In this document: positions 5,063-6,434 of the stretch, in pieces
Numbering within the stretch: the first letter of the stretch is position 1
Layout: the number at the start of each line of letters is the position of its first letter
From: Candidatus Adiutrix sp.
GTDB lineage: Bacteria; Desulfobacterota; Desulfarculia; Adiutricales; Adiutricaceae
Length of the DNA: 6,434 bases
Direction: 5' to 3'
NCBI GenBank assembly: GCA_031285975.1
Contig: JAITVE010000346.1
Coordinates: 1-6,434, forward strand
Made by a program: the position numbers and the translations under genes
The notes under the pieces: model-generated
What the model was told of the DNA's origin: nothing
What the model saw: the letters and a program-made list of their open reading frames with translations, nothing else
Database searches by the model: none

Positions 5063-6195
5063 TCATTCCCCTTAGGCTCCAAGCCTTTTTCAATCCATTC
5101 ATACAAACTGCCGCCGAGCTTGACGTATTCGCCGGGGTCTTTGCCCTCGGGCACGGGCCAGCGTTCGGCTTTGGGGTAGGTGTCCTTCCACCAGTTCCAG
5201 CCGCGAGCGCCGGGCTGGTCGTAATCCAGGGCCACCAGGATGCGGTCGGCGGCGGCCAGCTTTTGGTGCAGGGCCGGGTCGGGCTTGCCGGTGTTACTGA
5301 GCATCGCCGCCGCGCCCACGGGCAAGATTTTTTCCCGGGGGATAGAATCCGGCCCGCCGCCGCAGACTTCGGCCACGGCCACCGCGTCGAGCTGGCTTTC
5401 CAGAATGACCCAGTTCCGCACTGCGCCGTGGGCGGCGGTCACCCGTTCATCCACCAGCACCATCGGCAGGGCCGCGCTGCCCGGCACCACGTAATACGGC
5501 GTGGCAAAACTCATGCTCCGCCGGTCGGCCTCCGGCAGCCGCACCCGCATGGCCACCACCTCCCCGTTCAAAAACGTGGGGAGCAAGAGGCCGCGGGGAA
5601 TCCACAGTTTCTTTTCCACCGTCCGGCCGTCGCGCAACTGCTTTTCCTCTTTGGGCAGGCCCCAGCCGGTGCGGGAGCGGTAATAGCATTTCTGGTCTTT
5701 CTCGCCGCACAGCCAGCCCAGATTTCCCTGGACGATACCGGCCTGGGATACGCCCCGCTTGAGCAGCCACTGCTGGGCCTCGGCCCGCCACAGAAGGTCG
5801 GCCATGGCCGTGTGCCACAGCTTGTGGGCCTTTTCCCGCCACAGGGGCGGCGGCAGGTCGCGGGGCGTGCCGCTGAATTTTTCTTCTTTGGCCTGCGGCG
5901 CGGCCGGGCCGGGCAGGCGGCGGGCTTCGCGCTCGCGCTCAAGGCCCAGCTTTTTGAGGGCGTCGGGGTAAGAGAGGCCTTCAACGTGTTTCATATACTC
6001 GATTAAGTCCCCGCCGTGGTCGCAGCCCCGGCAATGCCAGGTGCCGCCCTCGCCCTGGTCGGGATAGGAGGTGAAGCGATCCACGCCGCCGCAGCGCGGG
6101 CAGGGGGAGTGATAAACCGCGCCCCGCTTAGAACTGCCGCCGACCCGGCGATAGCTGACGCCGCTAGTGGCCAGCAAATCAAGAATAGTGAGCAT
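5059..6195 (-). CDS. DnaG-like phage primase, CHC2 zinc finger + Toprim, 378 aa
   Basis: It would make RNA primers for replication of the element. ATG 6195 is chosen because GGGAGG (6208-6203) is 7 bp upstream; the in-frame TTG at 6201 is too close to that site. The zinc-binding domain has CPRC (Cys32, Cys35) and CRGC (Cys55, Cys58), followed by HGGDLIEYMK as in phage primases. The Toprim-like domain includes the glutamate in VILESQLDAVAVAE (Glu266) and the metal-binding pair in ILVALDYDQPGARG (Asp324, Asp326); GKDPGEY (351-357) completes it. There is no helicase Walker motif, so it is primase only, and the region between is short compared with bacterial DnaG. It overlaps the small terminase by 4 bp, an unusual link of replication to packaging. 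It appears intact. Confidence 0.9.
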   Translation of the reverse strand: MLTILDLLATSGVSYRRVGGSSKRGAVYHSPCPRCGGVDRFTSYPDQGEGGTWHCRGCDHGGDLIEYMKHVEGLSYPDALKKLGLEREREARRLPGPAAPQAKEEKFSGTPRDLPPPLWREKAHKLWHTAMADLLWRAEAQQWLLKRGVSQAGIVQGNLGWLCGEKDQKCYYRSRTGWGLPKEEKQLRDGRTVEKKLWIPRGLLLPTFLNGEVVAMRVRLPEADRRSMSFATPYYVVPGSAALPMVLVDERVTAAHGAVRNWVILESQLDAVAVAEVCGGGPDSIPREKILPVGAAAMLSNTGKPDPALHQKLAAADRILVALDYDQPGARGWNWWKDTYPKAERWPVPEGKDPGEYVKLGGSLYEWIEKGLEPKGNE

Positions 6196-6238
6196 TCCCA
6201 AGCCTCCCTATAACCTTCCCATTCTTTTATTCCATAAA

Positions 6239-6268
6239 ATTATATAGTTAATAAGATTATGGGATAAT
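6239..6268 (-). promoter_or_regulatory. Primase-operon promoter with overlapping operator
   Basis: On the - strand TATAAT (6244-6239) is a perfect -10 box, 43 bp before the primase ATG. The -35 position falls at about 6262-6267, where only a weak match (TTATCC) is found. That position is covered by ATTATGGGATAAT (6256-6268), a perfect inverted repeat with 5-bp arms and a 3-bp centre. A protein bound there would compete with or contact RNA polymerase. The operon read is primase, both terminase subunits and the winged-HTH gene. Confidence 0.5.
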
Positions 6269-6279
6269 GGGAAATAAAA

Positions 6280-6293
6280 CGCGTATATACGCG
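6280..6293. repeat. 14-bp perfect palindrome
   Basis: CGCGTATATACGCG equals its own reverse complement. It lies 12 bp upstream of the operator-like repeat. A tract of alternating C and G follows at 6320-6330. A binding site for a dimeric regulator or an origin element is possible. Confidence 0.6.
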
Positions 6294-6434
6294 CAGAAAC
6301 GAAAAATCACCGCATCAACCGCGCGCGCGCACCTACGGTATTACTGTCTCTCTATCCCGCGCTCCCATAGCGGCATTTTATCCAGACATAACGCATAGTT
6401 GCGCCCCGCTCTCCCCTCCCATGCCTATCCCGCT

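Larger units (their letters stand above)
6196..6434. other. Non-coding, repeat-rich control region upstream of primase
   Basis: No credible gene was found on either strand. TCCCAT or its complement ATGGGA occurs five times: 6217-6222, 6259-6264, 6267-6272, 6363-6368 and 6417-6422. CTATCCCGC is found twice (6352-6360 and 6425-6433), each time next to one of those copies. The part at 6216-6280 is very AT-rich against its GC-rich surroundings. The region may serve as operator cluster, replication origin or packaging site; the window ends before its right limit. Confidence 0.5.

Noticed and set aside
5263..6006. 247-aa + strand ORF
   Set aside because: Antisense to the primase, whose zinc-finger and Toprim motifs show which strand is coding.
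6377..6434. Open - strand frame from the right edge as the end of another gene
   Set aside because: Only 18 codons are visible, with no family pattern and lying within repeats; there is no basis for a call.
1..6434. CRISPR array, tRNA or rRNA gene
   Set aside because: No regularly spaced repeat-spacer pattern and no tRNA-like cloverleaf or rRNA sequence was recognised by eye on either strand.

Overview
The window joins two unlike pieces of DNA. Bases 1 to about 1150 are moderate in GC, read on the + strand and look like bacterial plasmid backbone with an insertion-sequence remnant. From about 1158 to 6200 the DNA is clearly GC-rich (judged by eye, not computed), is coded almost entirely on the - strand and is a lambda-type tailed-phage packaging module. 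Bases 6200-6434 are a non-coding, repeat-rich control region. The host is probably a GC-rich proteobacterium. Prophages of the Desulfovibrio group come to mind for this gene set, but that is an impression only.

Left part (+ strand): the last 33 codons and right end of an IS5-family transposase; a hairpin-plus-T-run terminator with a promoter-like sequence set into it; two tiny coupled ORFs (312-413, 410-547) around a perfect 15-bp tandem repeat; a 9-bp stem-loop; then a TTG-started gene for a 148-aa protein with a putative helix-turn-helix (678-1124). This overlaps the start of a second gene (ATG 1117) that is cut off after about 13 codons. The cut is a junction, near 1150-1158, with a phage portal gene running the opposite way and truncated at its 3' end.

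Phage part (- strand, read right to left): CHC2 zinc-finger/Toprim primase (6195-5059), Nu1-like small terminase (5062-4445), GpA-type large terminase (4461-2422) and a 70-aa winged-HTH protein (2428-2216). All four are linked by overlapping stop/start codons and read as one operon. A likely terminator and a 160-bp gap follow, then a second transcription unit of a gpW-like head-tail joining protein (2053-1814) and the truncated lambda-family portal (from 1814). Terminase-gpW-portal is the lambda A-W-B order. The primase directly in front of the terminase genes is not lambda-like and recalls compact or satellite-type elements.

The most interesting signals are regulatory. Upstream of gpW are three copies of a 10-bp repeat spaced 21 and 11 bp, next to a good -10 box that lacks a -35, which suggests an activator-dependent promoter. 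The same leader can fold so that read-through RNA hides the gpW ribosome-binding site, while RNA started at the internal promoter leaves it free. Upstream of the primase are five copies of TCCCAT/ATGGGA, a 13-bp operator-like palindrome over the -35 position, and a 14-bp perfect palindrome. The portal/plasmid junction needs checking as either a real recombination or an assembly chimera.
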